From contig JXTC01000094.1 in the NCBI GenBank assembly GCA_002914845.1, positions 378,921 to 442,920 of the forward strand: a stretch of DNA of 64,000 bases, given 5' to 3'. A model generated the notes under the pieces. It did not search any database. It was not told where the DNA came from and saw nothing but the letters and a program-made list of their open reading frames with translations. Made by a program: the position numbers and the translations under genes. This DNA comes from Trema orientale (taxonomy: Eukaryota; Streptophyta; Magnoliopsida; Rosales; Cannabaceae). Shown piece by piece: positions 1-11,344 of this stretch; within the stretch, counting starts at the first letter, position 1; every line of letters starts with the position of its first letter.

Positions 1-353
1 CAAGCTGATCATTAAGTTTTGTGAGTTCTATAATAGAAAAATCCTTTGAATAATACTCAACAAAGTGAAGTAACATTTTCTTGTCAATAGCTGAAAATAT
101 GATACATGGACACAAGCATGCCATACAAAGAAGCAAGTTTGAAAACATATTTTTTCTTTATTAAATTTTAAATAAATCAATTAAAATGAAATAATGGATT
201 ATATTAATTCGGAAATGGGCTTGTGTCTTTTTTTAATTAACCAATGCAACAAAATTTTAATTGTGGGTTTATGGAGCTTTATTCTATTTTTAAATCTTGG
301 GTTTCTAACACTTTTACATATAAAAAAACTAAAACAATTACAAAAATATAGAA

Positions 354-689
354 GTCAGACTTTTTCCAAATTTTCGTACGGTGTTTATTAGAAAAATATC
401 ACTTTTAAAAAGAATTTAGAAAAATGTCATTTTAAAAATGGTTTGGTTACCGGTTACTAGTTATCAGTTATATATTAGTTATAAATACCTTTAGTTACTA
501 GTTACCAGTTTGGTTACTAGTTACTATTTTAAAAATAGTATTTTTCTAAATAATTTTTAAAAAATAATATTTTTCTAAATATGTTTTAAAAAATGATATT
601 TTTCTAATAAAAATCGTACCACATCTTAAAAAAACGCTAACTACCGTATTTTTAAATTTTTTTTTCAGAAAGTACCGTATAATGTCTGA
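354..689. repeat. Foldback (inverted-repeat) element, about 336 bp
   Basis: The left end (GTCAGACTTTTTCC, then CGTACGGTG and TTATTAGAAAAATATCA) is matched in inverted orientation on the right (TGATATTTTTCTAATAA, CGTACCAC, GTCTGAT). The centre holds reiterated GGTTACTAGTTA-type motifs at about 447-530. The arms are imperfect and no clean target duplication was found, so the class is unknown and the ends are approximate. Confidence 0.5.
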
Positions 690-1128
690 TTTCCCCTAAA
701 ATTTTTAGGGAGCTTAATTATTTTTTTCATACTTTTTAAAGAGTTATATTAAAATTATTTACAAATTTAATGAATACTAAAATAAAATTGAGGGTTAGTG
801 AACCAGCTCCATCACTGGGTGATCAGGTTGTTGGTTGCTAGGTGTATGGATATTATGAGAACAACTACAATATATGTAAAGCTGAAAAGTCTCTAATTAA
901 TAGAATGTAATATCTGAAAGAAATAGATATATGTTTGTACCTGACGATGGAGATGCGTTAGGGATGTAAACGGGGCTAGATGGCTGGTTCTCCATCTATC
1001 ATCCCATCCCTGCTATCATTTTTCCGTTCTATTCCCTCACTAAACATTTATTTAGTACCAAGGCCGAGGAATCTCTATCAGGGTTCAGGGTACTCAGTTC
1101 CTTGCCTGTAGCATTACCTTTATTTTTT

Positions 1129-1646
1129 GTGATAATTACATTTATATACCTTGTCTTTTGACTGATTATTTAGTTTATACTTTGTGTTTAGGTTATTATC
1201 AACATTGACCATCAAATTTAGAATTTGTAATAAATTTATACCCTCTATTGGTCAAGTACTAATTTTGACCATTATGTTTACTAACATACCATTAAAAATT
1301 TTATATTTTAAAAGAAGTCAAATTTAAACTTATATAAAATTGATAAAGTCTTTTATAATAATATTTAATTTTGCAGGTTTTTGCATTTTTTAAGTTAATT
1401 TTTTTAATATTTGTTCTTTGAGCTATTAATTTTAATTAGTCTTAAATTTAAATTAAGAATTAAAACATATATCTTTAAAGTTTAAAAGGTCAGTTTTACA
1501 AATTCAATGGTCAAAATTAGTATTTAACCCAAAGAATGTATAAATTTGTTACCAATTTTAAATTTGGAGATAAATGTTGATAATAACGAAAATACAATGT
1601 ATAAATTGAACAAACAATTAAAATAGTATAAAAATGTAATTGACCC
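1129..1646. mobile_element. Non-autonomous Mutator-like foldback element
   Basis: Two long imperfect inverted arms of about 150 bp share TAATTACATTTATATAC / GTATAAAAATGTAATT near the ends. Further in they share TTATTATCAACATT, AATAAATTTATAC and CTAATTTTGACCAT with their complements. It is flanked by TTATTTTTT (1120-1128) and TTATTTATT (1647-1655), an 8/9 match. That length is typical of Mutator-like elements. No coding sequence was seen. Confidence 0.6.
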
Positions 1647-1655
1647 TTATTTATT

Positions 1656-2714
1656 TTTTTTCCCAGAAAATGAAATTGTAGAAAGGAAAACATTAAAGTC
1701 CTATTGGCACCTACTAGCAGAATTGACATATCTTGATAGACAAAACGGACACAAAAAACTGTAATGGCTCTACCACGTTGTGTCATTGCAGGAAAGAGCA
1801 TGGGTAGAAAGAGCATCGGCCGCTATATTACCCTCTTAGTTAATATGAGACCCCTGAAGCTGTCTCACAAACAAGTAACCAAGACACTTGGACCACTGAG
1901 CATGGAACTTCCACGGGATCACATCAAAACAACTAGCCCAAAATAAATTAACAATGTATGAAGAATCACTCTCGAATCAAATCATGTACCAACCATGTTC
2001 CCAAGTAAAAGATATGGTATGAATAAGTGTGAGAAATTCTTCTTAAAAAGCATAACAAACACCAAGGGTATAGAAAAACAACCTTTCACAAAACCACGTC
2101 GACGACAGCCTGTGTGACCAGGTGCTCCATAAGCTGCTCCAGTTTTGATGTTATCCAACCTAGTAGCCTTAGGGGAGGGAATTACCAGTGAACATGAGTA
2201 ATTTTTGGGACTTTATGTGGCTTGCCTTGAACTTGAAACCTCAAAATCAAAAGTCCTGCACCATCATCTTATTTAGTAGTAGCAACCACCTAAATAGGCT
2301 GCATGTTTTTTAGCCCCAAGTGGTCGATTAAATAGCCTTAAGCTTTTGGAAAATAAAACTTTAATAAAAAATGTCAGAACTTTTTTACTTATATTTTTAA
2401 GGGAGTGGCTAGTATACAATCCAAAAACTGCCCCAAAAATGGATGCATATATACACCCACATTCGACGGCTGAGATCTAATCTTAGAAGATTTGAATCCC
2501 TGAACAAATGGGTGGATATGTAAGCTTGGTCACACAAGATCATAACCTTGAGGAAGATTCTGTTAACCATGTTTGATGCCAGTTGGTGGCAAGTGAAAAT
2601 GAGTATCTAGAGGGAAGAAAAGGATTCAGCTGACCACCATAGGCAAATCTAATGGCGTCCTTTACTCACATATCCCGTTCATCTTCTTCTTTGGACAAAA
2701 TCTGAAAGGGACAT
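1656..2714. other. Intergenic, no gene seen
   Basis: Mixed-composition DNA with several short open stretches but no recognisable protein, RNA gene or element ends. It leads into the decayed RING-ligase fragment. Confidence 0.5.
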
Positions 2715-2905
2715 AGGTTTGAGTTTATTATGATGATGGTGGTGGTTCTGGATTAAAGCCTTTGCCTGCGAGTATGTCTGAGTTTTTGTTGTATTCAAGC
2801 TTTGATCGGCTTTTGGAGCAATTATCTCATATCCAAATTAATGGAATCAAACGGTTGGTGCAGCCTTCGGAATCTAAGGTAGCGATCCAACTCCTGGACT
2901 TTCCG
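2715..2905 (+). pseudogene. Fragment of a RING E3 ubiquitin ligase gene (RDUF/RHC1A type)
   Basis: Translation gives a stretch very close to the region just before the RING domain of plant RDUF1/RHC1A-type E3 ligases: [20 protein letters not shown], then [18 protein letters not shown], then a decayed form of the conserved PPASKAAIESMPT segment. Intact family members continue straight into a RING-H2 domain. Here the similarity stops near 2905 and no RING cysteines follow. The frame also breaks just before YYDD, where the family usually has GFE(F/L). It is therefore a dead remnant of a normally single-exon gene, or a captured piece. Identification rests on family memory, without a search. Confidence 0.65.
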
Positions 2906-2985
2906 TTTTTGCTTGGGGCCATTTTTTGTTTTTGTTTTTGGAAGAATGCCTTAAGGCTTTTATACCATGTAACAATGTAAGTTTA

Positions 2986-3138
2986 GGGCGCGTTTGGTAC
3001 ATGATTCGAATCCTATTCTTCAAATCCAGAAACAGCTTTTATATAGAAAGTTGGAAGGATTTTATCCTTCCAACTTTCTATATAAAAGCTGTTTCTGGAT
3101 TTGAAGAATAGGATTCGAATCCTGTACCAAACGCGTCC
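2986..3138. mobile_element. Near-perfect hairpin MITE, PIF/Harbinger-like (153 bp)
   Basis: Two 75-bp arms (2986-3060 and 3064-3138) are complementary around a 3-nt TTT loop. I see only two mismatches, one at the third base of the terminus and one at CAT/CAG. The terminus reads GGGCGCGTTTGGTAC. The 3-bp duplication TTA lies on both sides (2983-2985, 3139-3141), as expected for PIF/Harbinger-type MITEs. The near identity of the arms argues for a young insertion. Confidence 0.85.
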
Positions 3139-3751
3139 TTAATTTTCTCATCCATTGCAAAAAAAAAAAAACTCACCCTCCGATCCAGATCGACCGGTCA
3201 CCAAAAGGGGGGCATCCAAAGTCATTTTTTCGGGTTAAACTGTAGACACCCGTATTTTTAGGCCACGTTAACTAATCTACGATGAATTAGAAAGGGAACG
3301 ACAGTTAGAAAAGTGATTCTCTTCTCTTCTATTTCGTGTTTATTTATTTATTTAGAGCACATTATTTTAGAAAATTTTTTCACGTAGCATAATTAAATTT
3401 TAGAAAGATGACACAATTTTTAATTCATTCGCATCCCTCTTTAAGCCTATTCCCTTTCCCTTTTTCTTTCTTTTCATTATGAATTATTAAACATGTCCAT
3501 AATAGTTATAATTTTCAAAATATGCTATTTATATTATTTTATTATTAGATACATGTATAGTATATAAACTGGATAGGACTAGAACATAGAACATGTAATA
3601 ATGAAACCGATCAATCCCCGTTTTAAAATAAGTGGGATTCACTAATCCGTACCACGAACATTTATATCAAGAAAAAATCACTCTATTATAGTCGAATCAC
3701 CGCGATATATGCACCTGTGTCTCAAATTGACGTCAATCCTTAATAGATATT
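3139..3751. other. Intergenic, no gene seen
   Basis: AT-rich DNA between two transposons, with no recognisable protein, RNA gene or repeat. Confidence 0.5.
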
Positions 3752-3759
3752 CCTTTTGC

Positions 3760-4904
3760 CAGGACCGGCTCAAGTCCTTTTGGGCCCTTAGGCGAATTCT
3801 CGAATGAGAGCCTTTTTAAAAATTAAAAGAAAAAAAAATCATTTGTTGGAATAATTTACTGTAATACTCTCATTTTGTATCAACAAGGCAACAAAATTTT
3901 AGTACAAAAAAAAGACTCATTTTACCATCAATGGACATCGTGCTATTTTGTGATTGAATCAAAGTCTCTATTTTCTCTTAAACTCGAGCTAGTTTCTCAT
4001 ATCAATATAGAAATTTTCTAGTAGATATATCAATTCTATTTTTTTTAAAATCTTTTTGGCTTGAAAGACAAATTTATTCTAATTGCATATATATAAAAGC
4101 AAATTAATTCAGTACAAAAAAAAAAAACAGTATAAGAAAATAAAATAGCTAATGTGAAATTCAAGAAACAATATTGCTCAATAGTTAATAAGAAAGGAGT
4201 AAAAAAGAAATATATAACTTGAAAATATACTATGGCTATTCAAACAAGCAACAATTAATAGTTTCTTCAAATCAAACTCTTCTAGTAACTTTTTTTTTTA
4301 TCTCTACTTTTAGTGTTTTTTTATTTTTGAGAACTCTGCAACAAAAAGAAAGAAAAAAGAAAAAAAGAAACTGCCAGAGAGAGCCTAAGAGAAGGAAAGT
4401 AAATTTGAGTATTTTATTTTTTATCCCTTTTTTGCAAAGTATTATGGAGAATATATATATACATATTTATGTCTAAGTAAAGAAAAAATGGTTTATAGAT
4501 TGAAAAAAAAAAAAAACGTTGATGGTGAAAAAATAAGAACATTTATCAATTTCAATTATTTAGTTAACATATTAACATTTATAAAAAAAATAAATTTAGA
4601 AAAAAAAGTAATTATCGAAATATGAAAAGATGATGCATGAATAGGATATTTAATTGTATTGAAGTTTGACATAAAAGATTTTGTTTAATTATTAAAATTT
4701 AAAATGGTTAGAAAATAAGGATATACTATCAATTTTTTTCCTTTTTGAAGGTTTTTTTTTTTCTCCCTCTTTTGGTTATTTAAACCTTAATGTAAAAGTA
4801 AAAAAATATTATAAGAAAAATATTACAAAAAAAGAAATTGGGCCTTTGGCTGGAGGTGGGCCTTAGGCAAAAGCCTTACTCGCCTATACCTTCAGTCGGC
4901 ACTG
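3760..4904. mobile_element. Non-autonomous hAT-type element (1145 bp)
   Basis: The left end reads CAGGACCGGCTCAAG and the complement of the right end reads CAGTGCCGACTGAAG. Both subterminal regions carry GGCCC/TTAGGCAA/AGGCGA motifs. Flanks are CCTTTTGC (3752-3759) and CCTTGTGC (4905-4912), a 7/8 match; 8 bp is the hAT signature. The interior is A/T-rich and non-coding, so it would depend on a transposase from elsewhere. Confidence 0.75.
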
Positions 4905-4912
4905 CCTTGTGC

Positions 4913-7215
4913 ATAGTCTTTTTTGTCATAAAAGAAACTTCTTTTTTTTTTCCTTCATTTATTATCTACCATCTAAAAAGTTAAAAAATTCAAGTTAAAA
5001 AACAAATAAAAAAATGAGATTGGCAATATTTTTAATATTTCCATTTATAAATAGAAAAATGTTATTTATCCTGATTAGAAAAAAGAATTCTAATATCAAA
5101 ATTCTCATAGTTGCCAACTAATTTAGTATGACTTACTATTATTAATTTTCATGGTTGTCAACAATAGATGATTGACATATGGATGTTTTTTTTTATCTCA
5201 ATTAGAATACAAAGCAATTTTTTAAAAATAATGAGAGAAAATAGAAAGCATTTTTCTTACCTTTAAAAAAAAAAAAAGAAAGAAAGCATTTTTCTTTAAT
5301 TACATTTAACAAAAGAACAAAAAAAAAAAAAAAAATGTCATGCAACTCGAGGAGGCTGCATTCACGAGTTTATATGGAGGAGAGGTAATAGAACACTTAA
5401 GGTCATAGAGTCCTATAAGTTAGCAATTTTGGGACATAGATAATAACTAAAACACGATGTGTAAACTGAATAAATACTTAATTTCGTTTTTCAGCTTTTA
5501 ACTCCAATGAACTTATCCAATTCAATCTAATCATATGTAATAAAAAGAAAAACAAGTAAATACATATTTTTAGTTATATTATTTTAGTTGGCATAAAATA
5601 AATTATTTTATTTTTTAAAATATTTTTATTTGCTGAAACATTTTTTATATGTAGCATGCATTGAACACTTATGTATAGTTATGCTGACATTTAGATTTTT
5701 TAATCTAATTTTTATGTTTGCGATATGGGAATTTAATATTTAAATTAACTTATTTTTGAATCGGCGACGTCTAATATTTTTTTAATTGCTCGGTAAAAAA
5801 AAAATCAATTAATTGGATTGGATTAGGTTCTGTTAAATCCAAGTCCCTTAAATACTAACCAACTATCCCCTGAAAGGACACTCATTTCTTTGTTTTTTTC
5901 ACCCTTTCTTTGTAGTTGTTAAGCTACAACACCCGATGAAATGTCGACTATATTTCATGAGTAGGAAAGTTTCTAGGAAATTTTGTGGTTTAGTACATCC
6001 AATTTAGTTTTGAGCTCTAATGGATGAGAAAGATAAACAAAACAAAATATTATAAAGATTCTTAGAACTTATTTAATCCTCCTTAATCTTAATCTGTGTC
6101 TCTTCCAAAGTTGAACAACCAATTTGTTCTCATTTTTTAGCAAAACAACATTGATTGCGAATCTCGAGAATACAAATATTTTTAATTAGGAGTTAGGTTC
6201 TTGTTGTATTTTTATTTTTAATTTTCTCTATTGCTTCAAGCCTTCAACTATGCACCCCGAATTGACATCCTTTCCTGTTTTAGGGAGTTTTTACTTTTCA
6301 TTATTAAAAAAAAAAAGACAGGTTCCTATCACAGAATTTCCATCATTTCTATACGTAAATATATTTGACTTCGTTATTTAGTGTACAACAATTCTCTTTT
6401 CCCTCAACTATTCGAAATAGCATAACAAAAATGCTAAAAGTTATAGGATATATATAGTAAGCACTAATGAACTATTTAGTTTCTTAATTTTAATATTTGT
6501 ACTCTGGTTTCTAAAATTTCTTTTTGTCCTTTGTGTTTACCTCACTTTTTGAGTAATTTTTTGTTCGAGTTGGCAATGCGAATGAGTGGATTCATAATAA
6601 ATCGAGTAATTTCCCCTTAAAATCTTAAAAAAGCTCAAGGAAGAAAAATAAAAAAAATACAAAATAAAGTGGATATTATTAAAGTAAACGTAAACTCTAA
6701 AAACTGGGATCTAAAAGGGAAATAAGAAAATAAAATATAAGTGTTCATATCCGTTTTATTTTATTATTGTTCTCATAATAAATAATTAGCATTCACAGTT
6801 GGACATTAGTTAATGGTTAGGGCCACCATTCATCTTGGGACCAACCGTGTTAAAAAAGTCCGAGTCCAATTTCGACGCGCGGTGATGTTGTGTGACAAAT
6901 ACTGCATTTATTTTCTTCTAATTTTCTTATATACTGATGTGAAACTTTTTTTTAGATTAATCTTATTTTTAGTCTAAGAGAGTAATTCATACATAATTTT
7001 GGCCATACTTCTTAGAATGTCACAAACTTAAGACCCGAACTAATTTTTTTCCTCTCAATTTCGATATAGAACTCTCAGATGTCATGTGTTACTATCTTAA
7101 TCTATATTTTATTCTCTCAAATTTAATCTTCAATTTATGTGATTTAATATTCTTTTACGTTATTAACTTAGGAATAATACTAAGAAGATACATAATTCAC
7201 ACAACAATCACATAT
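4913..7215. other. Intergenic, no gene seen
   Basis: AT-rich sequence with homopolymer runs. No reading frame of a recognisable family, no RNA gene and no clear transposon ends were seen. Confidence 0.5.
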
Positions 7216-7295
7216 AAATTATTATTTTATATCTTTATATAAGTGATCATGTAAAAAATTATTATTTTATATCTTTATATAAGTGATCATGTAAA
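7216..7295. repeat. Tandem duplication, 40-bp unit, two copies
   Basis: The unit containing TATCTTTATATAAGTGATCA occurs twice head to tail with a period of 40 bp, almost without change, so it is a recent local duplication. It lies about 100 bp before the putative TATA box of the DUF2921 gene. Confidence 0.85.
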
Positions 7296-7387
7296 TGGTA
7301 TGATCCTATTTAAAAAAAAAAAACTTGCTACATTTTTTCATAAAAGAAATAGGCATGGTCCTATTCTTTTGTTGAGTGGGACTTTTG

Positions 7388-7395
7388 TATATAAA
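7388..7395 (+). promoter_or_regulatory. Possible TATA box of the DUF2921 gene
   Basis: TATATAAA lies about 560 bp upstream of the start codon. A leader of some 300 bp of mixed composition follows, ending in a possible 5'-UTR splice donor (CCAG/GTTAGC at 7729). T-rich intron-like sequence then runs up to about 7900. This placement is inferred and no transcript evidence is available. Confidence 0.35.
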
Positions 7396-7951
7396 TTTTT
7401 ATGTTTCTTCCTGTTACTTTAAGTCTTAACTCATTGTTTACCCATAAAAAAAAAAAAAAACCACAAGAAAGTCTTAGCTTATTGTACGCGGCTACACGCG
7501 CTGAAAAGGGAAAGTGGGAAGAAAGCATCGACGACTTGGGAGGTCAATACAGAGAGTTCCACGAACCACTTCACACTCTTCAACTTCGATACTTCTCTGT
7601 CTTGTCCTAAGTCGTACCATACTTTAATTTAGTCGTCCGAAGACTCGAAAAACCAAGATCCAAACTACTGCAAAGTGGGGTTCTTACTTCTGGGTTCTGC
7701 TTCAGAGAAAATAGGGTCTCTCATCCAGGTTAGCATTTTTCCTGTGAAATGCATTCACTTATGTAATTTACACAATACCCATTAGACCATAAGATCAAAT
7801 TTGACCTTTTAGCTCTTGAAGAGGTCTCTACTTTAGCCATATTTATTATGTGAACTTTTTTTTTTTTTTTTTTTTTTTAAATTTTGGGGGGTTATCTTCA
7901 CTTGTAAGCTGAGAAATAATTGAGGAAAGTTGTAACATTCGATTTGGAACC

Positions 7952-10900
7952 ATGAAGTCTGCATCTTTTGCTGTTGTTATCATTGTCATTTGGGCTCTGT
8001 TTGGGTTTTTGGGTTTGGGGTTTTCATCAGTTTCAGAGTTTTGGGCACCAGAGGCTGTGTCTACTATCCAAAGTGAATCTAGTGTAACCTATGGTTATGA
8101 TCGAACCGAAGAAGTGAAAAAAGAGTGTAAAGCTGTATTGTCTTCTGCTTCTGAATTGAAGCCAGAAGACAATAGAGTTGATAGTATTAAGAGAGACCTC
8201 TTTGTGGACAATGGGGATTGGAGTCAGGTCAAGGGTGAAGCCCCGATTATGCCCTTAGATGTTAGATATCGAAACTCGGAGCCGTCAGCGTTTTACTCCG
8301 TCCCGAATCAGGAGGGTGATCCCTTAAACTTGGTTTCGTTCCGGGTCACAGATGTTAGCCTTACTCATAGATCAAAGAACTGGGTTAGTCTCAGTGGAAT
8401 ATTGAATCTGGGCATCACTATTAATGGGGAATCTGCTGATTACGGGTATGATGGGAATCCTGAGTTTCGATTTTGGCCTGGGAGTTCCCAACTCGTTATG
8501 CCATTCCAAGGGGTTTACACTGAGTCTGCAAACAATGGTGGAGAAAGAGTGGTTTGTATGTTGGGTAATGCGATGTTGCCGGCTCGGGAGTTGAATGCTG
8601 CTGTTCCCTGGGAATGGGTGAATGCTTCTTCATCTTATGGTAACGATCGTCCTCCGCTGTTGCAGGATGATAGAATTCTGCTTGTTCTGCACTTTCCAAA
8701 GACGTTCAATTTGACGAGCAGAGCAATCCGCGGCGAAATGAGGAGTTTGAATTTGAAATCGAACCAAAAGTACTTTGATGAAGTTCAAATAGTATCCCAG
8801 TTAGGGATAGGAAGTTCATCAATCTACAAATTCGCCTCGGAGAAACTCGTTTCCAAAGCGTGTAAGCCTTACCCATATAACAAGACAGATAGCTCGTTGA
8901 TGATCCCGGGAATCAGTGTCTACAAAGGGAATCGTTTTTGTGATATTTTCGAAGAGATTACCCGGAATCAAGCTTTCACTGTTCTTCCAAACTGGAACTG
9001 CAGTGGCAAAGATGAATTTTGTAGTAAGTTGGGTCCATTTGGGATAAACAAAGAGATCAACAGAACAGATGGTGGTTTCAAAGGCGTCAATCTTTATGTG
9101 CAGGTTGTTAAGTGTGAGCAGTCAAATGTCCGCGGAAATGCCATTTCAGCAAGAGTTTCAGCTGTGTTTAGAGCCTCTCCTCCATCGGAATATTCATATA
9201 CTTCAAGCAGGAGATCCGGGATCGGAAACATGACAGTTGCTGCTGAGGGAATTTGGAAGTCAACCAGTGGACAGCTTTGCATGATTGGTTGCACTGGAAT
9301 CGTCGATCCTGAAGGTAATGGCTGTGATTCCCGGATCTGTTTGTACATTCCTACCTCATTTTCTATTGAGCAAAGAAGCATTGTATATGGGACTTTCTCA
9401 AGCATTAGTATAAACCCTCCAACATACTTTCCTCTCTCTTTTGAAAAGCTAATGCTTCAGCCGTCAGAGCTCTGGAACTACTTCCAAGCCTCGCGTCCAT
9501 CTTATAGTTACTCGAAAATTGGTAAAGCTGCTGCCATCTTGGAAAGAAGCGAGGAGTTTAGTTTTGGAACTATAATCAAGAGATCATTGCTGAAATTCCC
9601 AAAACTAGAAGATGCTGAAGATTTTCAAGGTAGTCTTTCTCTTCTCTCAGAAGATTTAACACTCCATACCCCTGCATTCCCAGATTCAAGTGCTCCTAAT
9701 CCTAAGCGTCCAAGGACAGAGATTCAGATGGAAATTCTTGCGGTTGGTCCCTTATTTGGGCGCTACTATTCACGAAATGTTTCAAATTTCAGTGCCACTG
9801 AATGGGAGACTGACACTGCTTACCATACCAAGGCTGAATACACTGAGAAACAGCTTCTTTTGAATGTATCAGCTCAACTCTCTATCCCTGGAATGGAATA
9901 CAGTACTGTTTCTGTACTTTTCTTGGAGGGTTATTATGACCAACGCGCTGGGAAAATGTACTTAGTTGGCTGCAGGGATGTCCGAGCCTCTTGGAAAATC
10001 TTACATGACAGCATGGATCTCGAAGCCGGGCTGGACTGTTTGATTGAAGTGATTGTCTCGTATCCTCCGACGACAGCTCGTTGGTTAGTCGATCAGGATG
10101 CCAAAATTTCTGTAGCCAGCCAAAGAACCGACGATGACCCACTTCATTTCAGTCCAGTCAAGCTCCAAACTTTCCCAATAACTTACAGGAAGCAGAGGGA
10201 AGACATACTCTCGCGTAGGGGAATCGAGGGAATCCTTCGGATCCTAACTCTTTCATTTGCGATTGCTTGTATTTCAGGACAATTATTTCACATCAAGCAG
10301 AGTACTGACTCTGTTCCTTATGTATCCCTTGTCATGCTTGGCGTCCAAGCAATTGGGTACAGCATTCCTCTCGTCACTGGCGCTGAAGCTCTCTTCAAGA
10401 AGTCTGATTCTGGATCCTATGAATCTTCGTATGATCTCGAAAATAACCGGTGGTTCCACATACTTGATTACATCGTGAAGCTTCTTGTTATGACTTCGTT
10501 GCTACTGACTCTTAGGCTTTGTCAGAAAGTGTGGAAATCTCGCGTGAGATTGCTTACTCGAGCTCCTCTTGAACCTCATCGTGTCCCAAGTGACAAGAAG
10601 GTTCTTTTGAGTACCTTGGTGATACATCTAACTGGCTACGTACTTGTTCTGATCATTCATAGTACAAGGAGGAGCCAGAGTTCAATTGGGACGAGGGGCT
10701 ATTCCCTTATCAGAGAAAATTCCAGTGTTCTGAGTGAATGGGAAGCTGAGTTAGAAGAGTATGTTGGTCTTGTCCAGGACTTTTTCCTTCTTCCACAAGT
10801 AATTGGCAACTTGGTATGGCAGATTGATTGTCAACCACTTAGAAAGTTGTACTATATCGGAATCACACTGGTTAGACTTTTTCCACATCTCTACGACTAC

Positions 10901-11218
10901 GTTAGAGCTCCTAATTATAATCCTTACTACCCTGAAGTGTACGAGTTTGTCAATCCGAGTATGGATTTCTACTCGAAGTTTGGAGACATTGCCATTCCTA
11001 TGACAGCAGTGGTTCTTGCAGTTTTGGTTTTTGTTCAGCAAAAGTTGAGCTACGAGAAGCTCACCCGGAGTCTTACCTTCGGACGGTTGAGGCTTCTTCC
11101 ATCGGCGTCAAGAATGTACGAGAGGCTGCCTTCAAGTTCCATGGCATTCGAAGCCGAGCTTGCTTCTGGTGTCAACGGTAGTAACGCTTCAAATGAGAAA
11201 GAGCATGATTTGGAATGA
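7952..11218 (+). CDS. DUF2921 multipass membrane protein, 1088 aa, single exon
   Basis: An uninterrupted reading frame with an AACCATGA start context. The protein opens with a hydrophobic signal or anchor sequence (residues about 5-26). A long, probably lumenal or extracellular region follows to about residue 750, with scattered cysteines and several N-x-S/T sites (for example NWNCS, NVSNFS). The last third holds about six to seven hydrophobic segments, beginning near residue 760 (ILTLSFAIACISGQLF) and ending with PMTAVVLAVLVFVQQKL. The layout matches the plant DUF2921 family, and the length fits the single-exon Arabidopsis At1g52780-type members. Related DUF2921 proteins of the FLYING SAUCER group carry a C-terminal RING domain and act as Golgi/endomembrane ubiquitin ligases. 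No RING is present here, so that function should not be transferred. The gene stands alone and intact, and its biochemical role is unknown. Confidence 0.93.
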   Translation: MKSASFAVVIIVIWALFGFLGLGFSSVSEFWAPEAVSTIQSESSVTYGYDRTEEVKKECKAVLSSASELKPEDNRVDSIKRDLFVDNGDWSQVKGEAPIMPLDVRYRNSEPSAFYSVPNQEGDPLNLVSFRVTDVSLTHRSKNWVSLSGILNLGITINGESADYGYDGNPEFRFWPGSSQLVMPFQGVYTESANNGGERVVCMLGNAMLPARELNAAVPWEWVNASSSYGNDRPPLLQDDRILLVLHFPKTFNLTSRAIRGEMRSLNLKSNQKYFDEVQIVSQLGIGSSSIYKFASEKLVSKACKPYPYNKTDSSLMIPGISVYKGNRFCDIFEEITRNQAFTVLPNWNCSGKDEFCSKLGPFGINKEINRTDGGFKGVNLYVQVVKCEQSNVRGNAISARVSAVFRASPPSEYSYTSSRRSGIGNMTVAAEGIWKSTSGQLCMIGCTGIVDPEGNGCDSRICLYIPTSFSIEQRSIVYGTFSSISINPPTYFPLSFEKLMLQPSELWNYFQASRPSYSYSKIGKAAAILERSEEFSFGTIIKRSLLKFPKLEDAEDFQGSLSLLSEDLTLHTPAFPDSSAPNPKRPRTEIQMEILAVGPLFGRYYSRNVSNFSATEWETDTAYHTKAEYTEKQLLLNVSAQLSIPGMEYSTVSVLFLEGYYDQRAGKMYLVGCRDVRASWKILHDSMDLEAGLDCLIEVIVSYPPTTARWLVDQDAKISVASQRTDDDPLHFSPVKLQTFPITYRKQREDILSRRGIEGILRILTLSFAIACISGQLFHIKQSTDSVPYVSLVMLGVQAIGYSIPLVTGAEALFKKSDSGSYESSYDLENNRWFHILDYIVKLLVMTSLLLTLRLCQKVWKSRVRLLTRAPLEPHRVPSDKKVLLSTLVIHLTGYVLVLIIHSTRRSQSSIGTRGYSLIRENSSVLSEWEAELEEYVGLVQDFFLLPQVIGNLVWQIDCQPLRKLYYIGITLVRLFPHLYDYVRAPNYNPYYPEVYEFVNPSMDFYSKFGDIAIPMTAVVLAVLVFVQQKLSYEKLTRSLTFGRLRLLPSASRMYERLPSSSMAFEAELASGVNGSNASNEKEHDLE

Positions 11219-11338
11219 TGTGTATTTCTCTCAAAACTACAGAGAGTTTGTAAAATTATACTCACGGTAGGCGTTAATTTGGCTTTTTTGGCTTGTGGAT
11301 GGGATGGTTTGTTGTTACTTTTTGAGATGTTGTAGTTT

Positions 11339-11344
11339 AATAAA
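11339..11344 (+). terminator. Likely polyadenylation signal of the DUF2921 gene
   Basis: AATAAA occurs about 120 bp after the stop codon, within TTTAATAAAATTG, preceded by T/G-rich sequence. The spacing is typical for a plant 3' end. Confidence 0.5.

Noticed and set aside
1517-1946. Short frames on both strands around 1.5-1.9 kb
   Set aside because: One overlaps an inverted-repeat element, the others have no similarity; not supported as genes.
8496-10142. Several minus-strand open frames of 67-103 codons
   Set aside because: They lie wholly within the DUF2921 coding sequence, in other frames, with no independent similarity.
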